A DNA stretch of 64,000 bases from Hydrotalea sp. Lineage in GTDB: Bacteria; Bacteroidota; Bacteroidia; Chitinophagales; Chitinophagaceae. Shown piece by piece: positions 35,305 through 43,437 of the stretch (positions are counted from its first letter, which is position 1; each line of letters begins with the position of its first letter). The position numbers and the translations under genes are program-made. The notes beneath the pieces are model-generated. The model had not been told where the DNA came from. It saw nothing but the letters and a program-made list of their open reading frames with translations, and did not search any database. Location of the stretch: the NCBI GenBank assembly GCA_027364735.1, contig DAHXOT010000036.1:17378-81377 (forward strand), read 5' to 3'.

Positions 35305-35568
35305 ATGAAACGAAATAAAATTATAGTTACACTATCTATATTAATCACTATTGGAGTGGTTGTAACCAGTTGTGTTTCTGCAAAAATTAATGATAAAACC
35401 GGATCACAACTATGGACTGAAAATTGCCGCAGATGCCATAATTCTCCGCCCAGCTCTGCCTTTACTAATATTCAATGGGAAGTAATAAATACACACATGA
35501 GAGAACGAGGATTACTTACAGATGTAGAGTATAAAAAAATTCTCGACTTTATGCAACAAGGAGATTAA
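35305..35568 (+). CDS. Small c-type cytochrome lipoprotein
   Basis: 87 residues. The lipobox VTSC puts Cys23 at the mature N-terminus. A single heme motif CRRCH (Cys41, Cys44, His45) is followed by a short helical tail in which Met65 could be the distal ligand (THMRERG). The protein is minimal for a cytochrome c. A surface- or outer-membrane-anchored heme carrier beside the porin would fit an electron path across the envelope, which is inference. Confidence 0.8.
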   Translation: MKRNKIIVTLSILITIGVVVTSCVSAKINDKTGSQLWTENCRRCHNSPPSSAFTNIQWEVINTHMRERGLLTDVEYKKILDFMQQGD

Positions 35569-35687
35569 TCAACTTATATACATGCAATAAGTACAAAAGA
35601 ATATTATATCGCTATTATAAAAGAAAAGTATTTACATAGGCAACATAAATTTTTCGCAGAGTATCTTATAAAAAGAAACAGAATTTT

Positions 35688-36575
35688 ATGAAACATACCA
35701 CGCTTTATTTTTATTTATTACTGCTATTGTGTTTGCCAATATGGTCAGTTGCTCAACAACTAAGTTTAAAAACAGATTCATTGATAAATAAAAGTTCAAA
35801 AGAAACATCTTATGGCTCTGTAAGTACTTATTATAATAGTGATATAGTATTCTTAGGTAGAAAAAGTTCAATACAAGCTCCTTACTTTTCAACAATGGTT
35901 GGTTATTATCACAAATCGGGTGTGTATGCCAACTTTGGGGTATCATATTTAGCCTCATCGGCACAAAAAAGAATTGATTTATCTGCTTTTACTATAGGAT
36001 ACAATCATTCAGCAAATTCTTTTAGTGCCGGTGTAAGTGCTACTAAATATTTTTTTAATAAAAATAGTTACACCATTGAATCGGCATTATCAACAACCAT
36101 TAATGGCTATATTGATTATGATTTTGACATACTTGATGCACGAATTGATGCCAATGGATATTTTGGTACAACCACAGATTTTATTTCATCCATTTCACTA
36201 AATAAAACCTTCTATATTAACAATTTTACAATTTTACCATCTGTTACCATGAATATTGGTACGCAGAACTATTTTGGTAATTATAGTAATAATTATAAGT
36301 TTATGGGAGGCACCTCGGGCGGCATGGGAGGTGGTGGTATGGGAGGCGGCAACCCAACTTCATCAATGATGGGTGGCAGTGGCATTCCTTTAAAAACGTT
36401 GGATTATGAAGCAAGCATTACATGCAGCTATTCATTCAATAACTTTCGTTTATATTTTATTCCATCGTATGCCATTCCTTTAAATGCAGCATTAATTACT
36501 AATGGAACAACTACCTATACAGAAAATATCTCTAACAGCTTTTACTGGTCGGTAGGTATTAATTATATTTTTTAA
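35688..36575 (+). CDS. Secreted beta-barrel-like protein with Gly/Met-rich loop
   Basis: 295 residues with a signal peptide ending WSVAQQ. Regular beta-strands (YFSTMVGYYHKSGVYANFGVSYL, FSAGVSATKYFFN, LYFIPSYAIPL) end in NSFYWSVGINYIF, a barrel-type C-terminus. A striking insertion at about 206-232 is Gly- and Met-rich (GGTSGGMGGGGMGGG, SSMMGGSG), probably a surface loop able to bind soft metals. No family is recognised. It begins 119 nt after the small cytochrome and may be transcribed with the DUF6799 gene that follows. Confidence 0.65.
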   Translation: MKHTTLYFYLLLLLCLPIWSVAQQLSLKTDSLINKSSKETSYGSVSTYYNSDIVFLGRKSSIQAPYFSTMVGYYHKSGVYANFGVSYLASSAQKRIDLSAFTIGYNHSANSFSAGVSATKYFFNKNSYTIESALSTTINGYIDYDFDILDARIDANGYFGTTTDFISSISLNKTFYINNFTILPSVTMNIGTQNYFGNYSNNYKFMGGTSGGMGGGGMGGGNPTSSMMGGSGIPLKTLDYEASITCSYSFNNFRLYFIPSYAIPLNAALITNGTTTYTENISNSFYWSVGINYIF

Positions 36576-36593
36576 CAATTAAATAAAATCAAC

Positions 36594-37025
36594 ATGAAAA
36601 GGTTATTCTTAGTATCAACTTTCATTGTAGCATCAATTTGCTCATTAACAGCTCAGCAAAAACAAAATGCAACTACAGATTTGCAAAATAGTTCTAATAG
36701 CCAAAAAGAATATTTGCAAATGAAAAAAGGTAAAATGGTTGTTGTATCGGGAGATAAAACAATGCCAATGGAATCTGCAATGACTCTTAAAAACGGAACC
36801 ATGATGAATCCGGATGGTTCTTACCAACTTGCCAATGGAGGTAAGCAAATGAAATTGCACAACAATCAATGTATGGATATGAATGGCAAAAAATATACTT
36901 CCGTAAATAATTTGCAAAAAGGAAAAGGTATTGATCCTGCTGCTCATGATATGAAAAATATGGGTAGTGGAAATATGAGTTCACAAATGGGAAATCAAAA
37001 TATGAGTGGAATGGGGCATCATTAA
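36594..37025 (+). CDS. Secreted DUF6799 protein, Met-rich
   Basis: 143 residues, signal peptide ending CSLTAQ. The YLQMKKGKMVVVSGDKTMPMESAMTLKNGTMMNPDGSYQLANGGKQMKLHNNQCMDMNGK stretch, given here only to about residue 100, is the DUF6799 repeat-like domain found in Bacteroidota with copper genes. The tail is rich in Met, Asn and His (MGNQNMSGMGHH). Its Met content again suggests copper or silver contact. A strong hairpin follows 85 nt after the stop. Confidence 0.72.
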   Translation: MKRLFLVSTFIVASICSLTAQQKQNATTDLQNSSNSQKEYLQMKKGKMVVVSGDKTMPMESAMTLKNGTMMNPDGSYQLANGGKQMKLHNNQCMDMNGKKYTSVNNLQKGKGIDPAAHDMKNMGSGNMSSQMGNQNMSGMGHH

Positions 37026-37109
37026 AATTTTTCTGACAGCTGGGAGAAAATTTATTATTCATCATAGTTTCTTTTCTTCCATTTGTTAGTAATTTTAAAG
37101 TAAAGTTGT

Positions 37110-37140
37110 AGTACGCTTTCAATAATATTGAAGGCGTACT
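37110..37140 (+). terminator. Terminator before tRNA-Thr
   Basis: AGTACGC-TTTCAAT and ATTGAAG-GCGTACT form a 14-bp stem with one G-T pair and a 3-nt loop, followed by TATTT. It ends the plus-strand block of 30.8-37.0 kb. Confidence 0.78.
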
Positions 37141-37161
37141 TATTTAAAGAGGTTAATACCA

Positions 37162-37234
37162 GCCACCTTAGCTCAGTTGGTAGAGCAACGCTTTCGTAAA
37201 GCGTGGGTCGCAGGTTCAATTCCTGTAGGTGGCT
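37162..37234 (+). tRNA. tRNA-Thr (anticodon CGT)
   Basis: The acceptor stem GCCACCT pairs with AGGTGGC. The D arm is GCTCAGTTGGTAGAGC, the anticodon loop TTCGTAA holds CGT, and the T arm is GCAGGTTCAATTCCTGT. CCA is not encoded. The stop codon of the opposing pfkB gene starts at the very next base. Confidence 0.96.
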
Positions 37235-38164
37235 CTAAGAATTTTTTAGTGCAGCAAATATTTTTTCAACATCTTCTTTTTTGCATAATGCTGTTCCTTC
37301 ATTCATTGTAGCCGAAGTGCCACAAGCAATTCCATACCGAAGTGTATCTGTTAAATTATATTCGTGTATTAAAGCATACAAAATACCTGCAACCATACTA
37401 TCTCCTGCTCCAACGGTACTTTTTACTTTTACTTCCGGAGCAACTATATGTATGGTTTCATTTTTAGTTACTAAAATGGCTCCCTCTTTTCCTATAGAAA
37501 CAACCATTATTTCACATCCCCCTACTTTAATAATAGATTTAGCCGCCGAAACAATTTCATCTCCTTTCAACTCTTCTTTTCCATATAAATAACTCAACTC
37601 TGTTATGTTTGGCTTTAGCATAAATACGCCTTCTTGCACTGCATGTTTTAATGCTTCGCCAGAAGTATCAACAATTAATTTTGCATGTTTCTTTTTTACA
37701 ATTGCCGCTACACGCCCAAAAAAATCTAATGGCACTCCATTTGGTAAACTTCCACTTGCAACTACATATTCGTATCCATTTTGTTTTTCTAATTCACTTA
37801 AAAAATGTTTCCAATTTTTTTCTTCAACGGGCGGACTTTCCATACCGAAACGATATTGTAATTGGCTCGACTTATCGAATACAATTATATTAGTTCTTGT
37901 GTTTCCATGTATAGGAACTACCAAAGATTGAATATCTTCCTCATCTAACATTTTAAGCAAATGAGAACCGCTAAATCCGCCGGCAAAATACATGGCCAAA
38001 CTTTTACAGCCTAAATGTTGTAATGCTCTCGATATATTAATACCTCCGCCGCCGGGTTCGTATGTGGGATGCGAGCAACTGAGTTTTTTTTCCGGAACAA
38101 CAGTATTGGTTGTAGTAGTTTTATCAATAGCAGGATTTAAGGTAATGGTAATTACTTTGCTCAT
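37235..38164 (-). CDS. PfkB-family sugar kinase (1-phosphofructokinase / hexose kinase type)
   Basis: 309 residues, the normal size. The N-terminal ITITLNPAIDKT and YEPGGGGINISRALQHLG are the first PfkB signature of the FruK/LacC/PfkB group, and KSTVGAGDSMVAGIL near the end is the second, with the catalytic Asp in GAGDS. It phosphorylates a sugar phosphate in the cytoplasm; fructose 1-phosphate, tagatose 6-phosphate and fructose 6-phosphate are all possible. The gene follows crtY by 24 nt and may be a passenger at the end of the carotenoid operon. Confidence 0.86.
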   Translation of the reverse strand: MSKVITITLNPAIDKTTTTNTVVPEKKLSCSHPTYEPGGGGINISRALQHLGCKSLAMYFAGGFSGSHLLKMLDEEDIQSLVVPIHGNTRTNIIVFDKSSQLQYRFGMESPPVEEKNWKHFLSELEKQNGYEYVVASGSLPNGVPLDFFGRVAAIVKKKHAKLIVDTSGEALKHAVQEGVFMLKPNITELSYLYGKEELKGDEIVSAAKSIIKVGGCEIMVVSIGKEGAILVTKNETIHIVAPEVKVKSTVGAGDSMVAGILYALIHEYNLTDTLRYGIACGTSATMNEGTALCKKEDVEKIFAALKNS

Positions 38165-38188
38165 AAAGATTCTTTTTGTTTCGGAAAC

Positions 38189-39328
38189 TTAATGAAAAAT
38201 TTCTTTCAACGCAGAAATGAATGATAGTTTAGATGGCAATGACGAAATTATTCTAATATCATTAACAATATCAGTTTCATTATCCAAAAACTGCAATATT
38301 TTTTGTGGCTTATTTTTCTTAAATAGTTGAGAAAATATTTTTGCAGCAATTAGTTTATTGTGGTGCAATACACTTAATAAAACAGTATCGTAAAAAGCAA
38401 ATTTCCTTTGCTGCCATCCCCTTCCGGAAGAAGGATATTTATTTTGAATTAATAGCTCAACAATTTCATTAGTTCTTTTTTGAATAAACTGAAAAGTATA
38501 TCCACTGCTTGCTTTAGTATCTCCTCCTGCAGTTCCGATATTAATTATTGCACCATCGTGCTTTTTAAAATTATATGTAGTCATGGGAATAATTCCAAAC
38601 TCTGTATGCGATACGGAAAAATCAGTAATTCCTAATTTATCTTGTATGTATTTATACAACTCTGCATCGTAGTCATTTTGCTCAAGTACCGCATCTGTAA
38701 ACATAGTAAATTCAACCAAAGCCTCGTTTGCAGAAAATGGCAATACATACATAAATGCTGTACCGTTGTGTTGACTAACTGTAAAATCCATAAAAGTAGC
38801 AACAGTGTTATCAAAAACATTTTTTTCTGTTTTAATAATCCATCCTTTGAAGTGTTGCTTTAATTTAAACGTATCTTCAATAGAATGAAAGAGTATTGAA
38901 TTAAAAACAAATGTTGATTGATAAATAGTTGTTGCAGTAAAAACCAGTGCCTTATTATTAACAGAATGAATGGAAAGAACTTTATTAGTTACGAAATGAA
39001 CATTAGGAAATGCTGCAGCATACTCCATTACATACTTATAAAAATCAATCCCTTTAATTAGCTTATACGTATATGGAAGTATTGAAAAAGAAGAATGATA
39101 CTGCTGAGATTGAAAAGATAATTGTTGCCATTGATGGTAAACAATATCTTCAAAAAGGCCTTTCCCTTTTTCCCAAAAACACCATGTTCTATCGTTTTTT
39201 GTTTTAGCAGAATTGTCAATTACTAAAATTTTTTTATACTGCAAAGATGGCTGTTGCAATAATCGCATTAATAAACTTAATCCGGCGCACCCGGCACCGG
39301 TAATAATATAATCGTACTCATTATTCAA
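38189..39328 (-). CDS. crtY: Lycopene beta-cyclase
   Basis: 379 residues. The N-terminal nucleotide-binding motif YIITGAGCAGLSLLMRLL and the RTWCFWEKG motif are characteristic of CrtY-type cyclases, followed by GWIIKTEKNVFD, FMDFTVSQHNGTAFMYVLPFSANEALVEFT and GIIPMTTYNF, then INIGTAGGDTKASSGYTFQFIQ. The enzyme closes both ends of lycopene to beta-carotene at the membrane. It lies directly downstream of crtZ (11 nt) in the same transcription direction. Confidence 0.92.
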   Translation of the reverse strand: MNNEYDYIITGAGCAGLSLLMRLLQQPSLQYKKILVIDNSAKTKNDRTWCFWEKGKGLFEDIVYHQWQQLSFQSQQYHSSFSILPYTYKLIKGIDFYKYVMEYAAAFPNVHFVTNKVLSIHSVNNKALVFTATTIYQSTFVFNSILFHSIEDTFKLKQHFKGWIIKTEKNVFDNTVATFMDFTVSQHNGTAFMYVLPFSANEALVEFTMFTDAVLEQNDYDAELYKYIQDKLGITDFSVSHTEFGIIPMTTYNFKKHDGAIINIGTAGGDTKASSGYTFQFIQKRTNEIVELLIQNKYPSSGRGWQQRKFAFYDTVLLSVLHHNKLIAAKIFSQLFKKNKPQKILQFLDNETDIVNDIRIISSLPSKLSFISALKEIFH

Positions 39329-39339
39329 GTAAAAAATAT

Positions 39340-39810
39340 TTACTGTTGTTGAATTGCTTCATCTCTTCTAATCTTATTCCAGTATTTTCCGGCAACAATC
39401 AGCATACCAAAACTTTCTCCTTGTTCTTTACCAATATGTTTATGATGCATTTTATGTGCCCAACGTATTGCCTTTATGTAACGACTATTTGTTTTAGAAA
39501 ACCATTTTATACGCTGATGTATTATTATTTCGTGTACCAAAAAATAGGCAAATCCATAAAGTGCAATCCCGAACCCAATTGCTGCTGTGTAATAATACTG
39601 ATTTGTAACACCCAACAGAATACATAGAAAACTGGGTATTGCAAAAATTAAGAAAAATGCATCATTCTTCTCTACTTTATTCCCCTTAGGGTTATGATGA
39701 TCTTCATGCAAATACCATAAAAATCCATGCATTATATATTTATGTGTTAGCCAAGTAACAGGCTCCATAAGTATAAAAGTTGCCAACATTGTAAGTATGT
39801 ATAGTATCAT
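39340..39810 (-). CDS. crtZ: Beta-carotene hydroxylase (fatty-acid hydroxylase superfamily)
   Basis: 156 residues with four membrane segments. The di-iron histidine clusters are present: HKYIMHGFLWYLHEDHH, HEIIIHQRIKW and HKMHHKH. The enzyme adds hydroxyls at C3 of the beta-ionone rings, giving zeaxanthin from beta-carotene. No ketolase (crtW) or further tailoring gene is present in the window, so zeaxanthin is the predicted product of this cluster. Confidence 0.92.
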   Translation of the reverse strand: MILYILTMLATFILMEPVTWLTHKYIMHGFLWYLHEDHHNPKGNKVEKNDAFFLIFAIPSFLCILLGVTNQYYYTAAIGFGIALYGFAYFLVHEIIIHQRIKWFSKTNSRYIKAIRWAHKMHHKHIGKEQGESFGMLIVAGKYWNKIRRDEAIQQQ

Positions 39811-39818
39811 AAAAAATA

Positions 39819-40382
39819 TTAACTATTAAATGAAAAACTGGTTTGCAGTAAACTATTGTTTGCCAATCTATTTTCTATCCACCAATCAAATATTTTAGGA
39901 AATGCAATATAAAACCATGCTGTATAATGTTTGGTATCACTATGCAAAGTTTCATTTATATGGTACATTGATTTGTATTCAACCGCATGTACTTCATTTT
40001 TATTGGCCATAACTTCACCATTGTAATTACCAACCAATACATGATCATACTCATGTTCAATTAATCCATTATCTAAACTTGCTTTATAGGTAAACTGAAA
40101 TACGTTTTGCAAATAAGTATGAAATCCCATTTCTTCTTTCAACCTTCTTTTGGCAGCAGATAAAATTGTTTCGTTATATCGGGGATGGCTACAACAAGCA
40201 TTTGACCATAATCCTCCACTATGATACTTTGAAAACGCTCTTTGCTGCAATAACATTTCTCCTTTATCATTAAAAATAAAAATACTAAATGCCCTATGCA
40301 ATAAAGCCTTCTCATGTGCTTCTATTTTTTCCATCAATCCTTTTTCATTATCGTATTCATCTACCAAAATTACTTGTTCCAT
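39819..40382 (-). CDS. idi: Isopentenyl-diphosphate delta-isomerase, type I
   Basis: 187 residues from the ATG at 40382. A much longer reading upstream is rejected because it would run far into crtB. The start MEQVILVDEYDNEKG, then HRAFSIFIFNDKGEMLLQQRA, KYHSGGLWSNACCSHPR (catalytic Cys) and the Nudix-like AAKRRLKEEMGF, mark type I Idi. It balances isopentenyl and dimethylallyl diphosphate for carotenoid and quinone synthesis. Its position between crtB and crtZ supports precursor supply. It ends HYTAWFYIAFPKIFDWWIEN, as usual. Confidence 0.93.
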   Translation of the reverse strand: MEQVILVDEYDNEKGLMEKIEAHEKALLHRAFSIFIFNDKGEMLLQQRAFSKYHSGGLWSNACCSHPRYNETILSAAKRRLKEEMGFHTYLQNVFQFTYKASLDNGLIEHEYDHVLVGNYNGEVMANKNEVHAVEYKSMYHINETLHSDTKHYTAWFYIAFPKIFDWWIENRLANNSLLQTSFSFNS

Positions 40383-40395
40383 GCTGTAGCTTTTA

Positions 40396-41232
40396 TTACA
40401 ATAAATTAAGTTGACTACGAAAACTTGCTTTTGCCCAAATAAACATTTTATGATAATCGGGTATTCTAATACGCTGTTGCAATATTTTCTGTGGCTGTAC
40501 TTTTTTAATTTTAGTAAATAAAGAATAATAATATTTATAAGCAACATAAACCCCAAATCGGGCTTTAATAGGAAGTTGTACAACACCTTTGTATGCTTGC
40601 TGAAAATCATTTTCAATATCTGCTTCAATTAATTGTTTATCGCTGTATGTAAATCGCTCAAAATTGCAATTAGGAAAATATATTCTTTTTAATCCTTCAT
40701 AATCGGCTTTCACATCACGTAAAAAATTAATTTTTTGAAATGCAGCTCCCAAGCTTTTGGCAGCAGGTTCTAACTTTTTATATTTTACCGAATTACCTTC
40801 GCAAAAAACATATAAACACATTAATCCTACCACTTCGGCACTACCATAAATATATTCTTTATAATCATTTTCTTCGTAAGCTATTCTATATAAATCCATT
40901 TCCATGCTCTTAAAAAAAGATTCAATTAAATTATGATCAATATTATATTGATTAACGGTTAACTGAAAACTATGTAAAATAGGGTTTAAACTTATTTTAC
41001 TATTGATTGCCTCGTAAGTAGCTTCTTTAAATTGCTGTAATAAAAATGCTTTATCGTATGCATGAAATGTATCTACAATTTCATCGGCAAAACGAACAAA
41101 CCCATAAATATTACAAATTGGAACTCGTAAACTTTTGTGCAACAAGTTAATTGCACTGGAGAATGAAGTACTGTATTGCTTTGTTGTAATACGGCTACAC
41201 TCTTGGCTTACTTGATGAAACAATTGCATCAT
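40396..41232 (-). CDS. crtB: Phytoene synthase
   Basis: 278 residues. The first Asp-rich motif is FVRFADEIVDTF and the second is KINFLRDVKADYEGLKRIYFP; TKQYSTSFSSAINLL at the N-terminus and GSAEVVGLMCLYVF in the middle are typical of squalene/phytoene synthases. It condenses two geranylgeranyl diphosphates to phytoene. The crtE gene for geranylgeranyl diphosphate is not in this cluster. The gene follows crtI by 38 nt. Confidence 0.94.
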   Translation of the reverse strand: MMQLFHQVSQECSRITTKQYSTSFSSAINLLHKSLRVPICNIYGFVRFADEIVDTFHAYDKAFLLQQFKEATYEAINSKISLNPILHSFQLTVNQYNIDHNLIESFFKSMEMDLYRIAYEENDYKEYIYGSAEVVGLMCLYVFCEGNSVKYKKLEPAAKSLGAAFQKINFLRDVKADYEGLKRIYFPNCNFERFTYSDKQLIEADIENDFQQAYKGVVQLPIKARFGVYVAYKYYYSLFTKIKKVQPQKILQQRIRIPDYHKMFIWAKASFRSQLNLL

Positions 41233-41270
41233 AAAGATTGATTGATTTTGATATTACCAGCTATTGATTG

Positions 41271-42800
41271 TTATGAATTGAACTCTGCACTATACGCATT
41301 AACCTCACTGTATTTAACTACTTCTTTTGCTACTACTTCTCCACTAATTAAACTCGGCGGAACACCCGGCCCGGGAACCGTAAGTTGCCCGGCATAAAAA
41401 AGATTATTTACTTTTTTACTTTTACAACTTGGCTTTAAAATAGCCGTTTGCCATAATGTATTTGCTAATCCGTAAGCATTGCCTTTAAACGAATGATATT
41501 CCGTAACAAAATCACTATTGGCAAAAGAACTTTTGTATATAATATTATTTTTAATTGGTTCTCCTAATAATTTTTCCATTCTTTCAATAACCAATTCAAA
41601 ATAATGCTCACGTATTGCATCGGTATCATTGTTTAATTCGGTTGCAACCGGAATTAAAATCATTAAATTCTCGCAACCTTCCGGTGCTACCGTATTATCT
41701 GTTGCCGATGCTACATTTACATAAAACAATGGATTGGTAGGCCATTCTTTTGTTTCATAAATCTCTTTTCCATGCACTTCAAAAGAAGTATCGAAAAATA
41801 AATTATGATGTAAAATATTTTTTAGTTTTTTATTTAATCCTATATAAAATAAAATACAACTTGGAGCCATTACTCTCGTATTCCAATATTTTTCTGAATA
41901 GCTGCGCCATTGTTGTTGCAATAACTTCGATTCAACATGATGATAGTCTGCTCCGCTTACTATAACATCTGCATCTAAAAAAAGTTCTTTATTTGATTGG
42001 GTATTAATAGATTTAATGGACCGAGCAATCGCATTTTCTACAATAATTTCTTGCACATCTTCATTAAAATAAAATTCTACGCCCAATTCCTTGGCTACAC
42101 TGTACATAGCTTCTACAATACTATACATGCCTTTTTCCGGATACCAGGTTCCACCAATGATATCGGCATAATTCATTAAACTATATAATGCAGGGGTTTT
42201 TTTAGGCAATGCTCCTAAAAACAATACCGGAAACTCCATTAACTCTTTTAACTTAGTATGCTTAAAATATTTGGCTACATGGCGGGTAATAGAATTAAAT
42301 ACATCTAACTTAAATATTCCTTTTAATAATTTAATATCTAAGAATTCTCGGAGAGATTGCCCTGGTTTATGAACCAGTTGATGAATACCTACTTTGTATT
42401 TATATTCTGCTTCGGCTAAAAATTTTTGTAATTTATTACCGCTTTCGGGTTCAATAGAATTAAAAGTGTTTTTCAATTCGTTATAATCTGCCGGTATATC
42501 TAAGGTTGAATCGGAATAATATATTCGGTAAGAAGGGTTGAGTCTTTTAAGTTGATAATAATCTGAAACTTTTTTTCCAAAAAGGCCAAAATAACGTTCA
42601 AATACATCTGGCATCCAATACCAGCTTGGTCCCATATCAAAAACAAAACCATCTTTCTTTAATTGTTTTGCTCTTCCACCCGGTACCGAATTTTTTTCAA
42701 GTACACTTACTTTATATCCGGCTTTAGCCAAAAATGTAGCAGCAGATAAACCTGCAAATCCCGAACCAATAACAATTACTTTTTGCTGCACAGGTATCAT
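41271..42800 (-). CDS. crtI: Phytoene desaturase
   Basis: 509 residues. The FAD-binding start VIVIGSGFAGLSAATFLAKAGYKVSVLEKNSVPGGRAKQ is followed by GFVFDMGPSWYWMPDVFE, and the C-terminus has the family signature FYAGQLTVPGPGVPPSLISGEVVAKEV. Four desaturations convert phytoene to lycopene. Its ATG is separated by only one base from the TAA of the sigma-factor gene, so translation of the two is coupled. Confidence 0.95.
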   Translation of the reverse strand: MIPVQQKVIVIGSGFAGLSAATFLAKAGYKVSVLEKNSVPGGRAKQLKKDGFVFDMGPSWYWMPDVFERYFGLFGKKVSDYYQLKRLNPSYRIYYSDSTLDIPADYNELKNTFNSIEPESGNKLQKFLAEAEYKYKVGIHQLVHKPGQSLREFLDIKLLKGIFKLDVFNSITRHVAKYFKHTKLKELMEFPVLFLGALPKKTPALYSLMNYADIIGGTWYPEKGMYSIVEAMYSVAKELGVEFYFNEDVQEIIVENAIARSIKSINTQSNKELFLDADVIVSGADYHHVESKLLQQQWRSYSEKYWNTRVMAPSCILFYIGLNKKLKNILHHNLFFDTSFEVHGKEIYETKEWPTNPLFYVNVASATDNTVAPEGCENLMILIPVATELNNDTDAIREHYFELVIERMEKLLGEPIKNNIIYKSSFANSDFVTEYHSFKGNAYGLANTLWQTAILKPSCKSKKVNNLFYAGQLTVPGPGVPPSLISGEVVAKEVVKYSEVNAYSAEFNS

Positions 42801-42801
42801 T

Positions 42802-43302
42802 TTAGTTACGTTCTAATTGGCTTTTCAAGAGTTTACGGGCAAAGTGAATTCTGCTTTTAATGGTACCTAAAGGTTCTTGAAGCATGTCGGCAATTTCATG
42901 ATATTTAAATCCATCGAAATATAGCAGAAAAGGAGTTTTAAATATTTCGGGCAACTCGTAAATAGCTGCCTGCACCTCTTTAATGTTTAAATTAACCAGC
43001 GCTTCGTTGGCAACTGCACCCTGATTAAGGTTTAACAGAAAATCGTTGGGGGTGGCATCGAAAATAGTTTGCTGCTTCGATTTTCTGCGATAATTATTGA
43101 TAAAAATATTTCGCATGATTGTATATAACCATGCTTTAATATTTGTTCCTGCCAAATATTTTTCTCGGTTAGCTAATGCTCTGTACATTGTTTCTTGAAC
43201 AAGATCTTTGGCCTGTTCCTGATCTCGCGTTAATGTTATTGCAAAAGGTTTTAGGTATTCGGTGCTATTGATTAACACTCTATTAAATTCTACTGCCACC
43301 AT
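42802..43302 (-). CDS. ECF-type sigma-70 factor of the carotenoid operon
   Basis: 166 residues from the ATG at 43302. An upstream ATG at 43341 would lie before the promoter -7 box and is rejected. Region 2 is LTRDQEQAKDLVQETMYRALANREKY with NIKAWLYTIMRNIFINNYRR; region 4 is YELPEIFKTPFLLYFDGFKYHEIADMLQEPLGTIKSRIHFARKLL. ECF factors direct RNA polymerase to special promoters. As the first gene of the crt operon it is analogous to LitS of Streptomyces, which drives light-induced carotenoid genes. No anti-sigma factor gene is adjacent. Confidence 0.9.
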   Translation of the reverse strand: MVAVEFNRVLINSTEYLKPFAITLTRDQEQAKDLVQETMYRALANREKYLAGTNIKAWLYTIMRNIFINNYRRKSKQQTIFDATPNDFLLNLNQGAVANEALVNLNIKEVQAAIYELPEIFKTPFLLYFDGFKYHEIADMLQEPLGTIKSRIHFARKLLKSQLERN

Positions 43303-43328
43303 ATAATTTTGTTTAACTATTGAATAAC

Positions 43329-43360
43329 CAAAGTTAAACAAATAATTTTTAGACCGCCAA
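43329..43360 (-). promoter_or_regulatory. Promoter of the sigma-crt operon
   Basis: On the minus strand TTG (43360-43358), 21 nt and TAACTTTG (43336-43329) fit the Bacteroidota consensus fully. Transcription would start near 43322, about 20 nt before the ATG at 43302. Confidence 0.72.
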
Positions 43361-43399
43361 ATTTTTGTTTAATTTTTTTTATAAAAAGAATAAACAAAA
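43334..43399. promoter_or_regulatory. Operator-like half-sites around the sigma-crt promoter
   Basis: TAAACAAA occurs at 43335-43342, its reverse complement TTTGTTTA at 43364-43371, and TAAACAAA again at 43391-43398. The last two form a perfect 9-bp inverted repeat (TTTTGTTTA/TAAACAAAA) with a 19-nt spacer. The first overlaps the -7 box. This suits binding by the adjacent CarH-like regulator, but that is inference. Confidence 0.5.
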
Positions 43400-43437
43400 T
43401 TCTATGAAGAAATATTTCTTACTTAATACAACCTATT

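Noticed and set aside
19729..37234. attL/attR pair formed by tRNA 3' ends
   Set aside because: No direct repeat of the tRNA-Arg or tRNA-Thr 3' end was found in the block, and no integrase is encoded.
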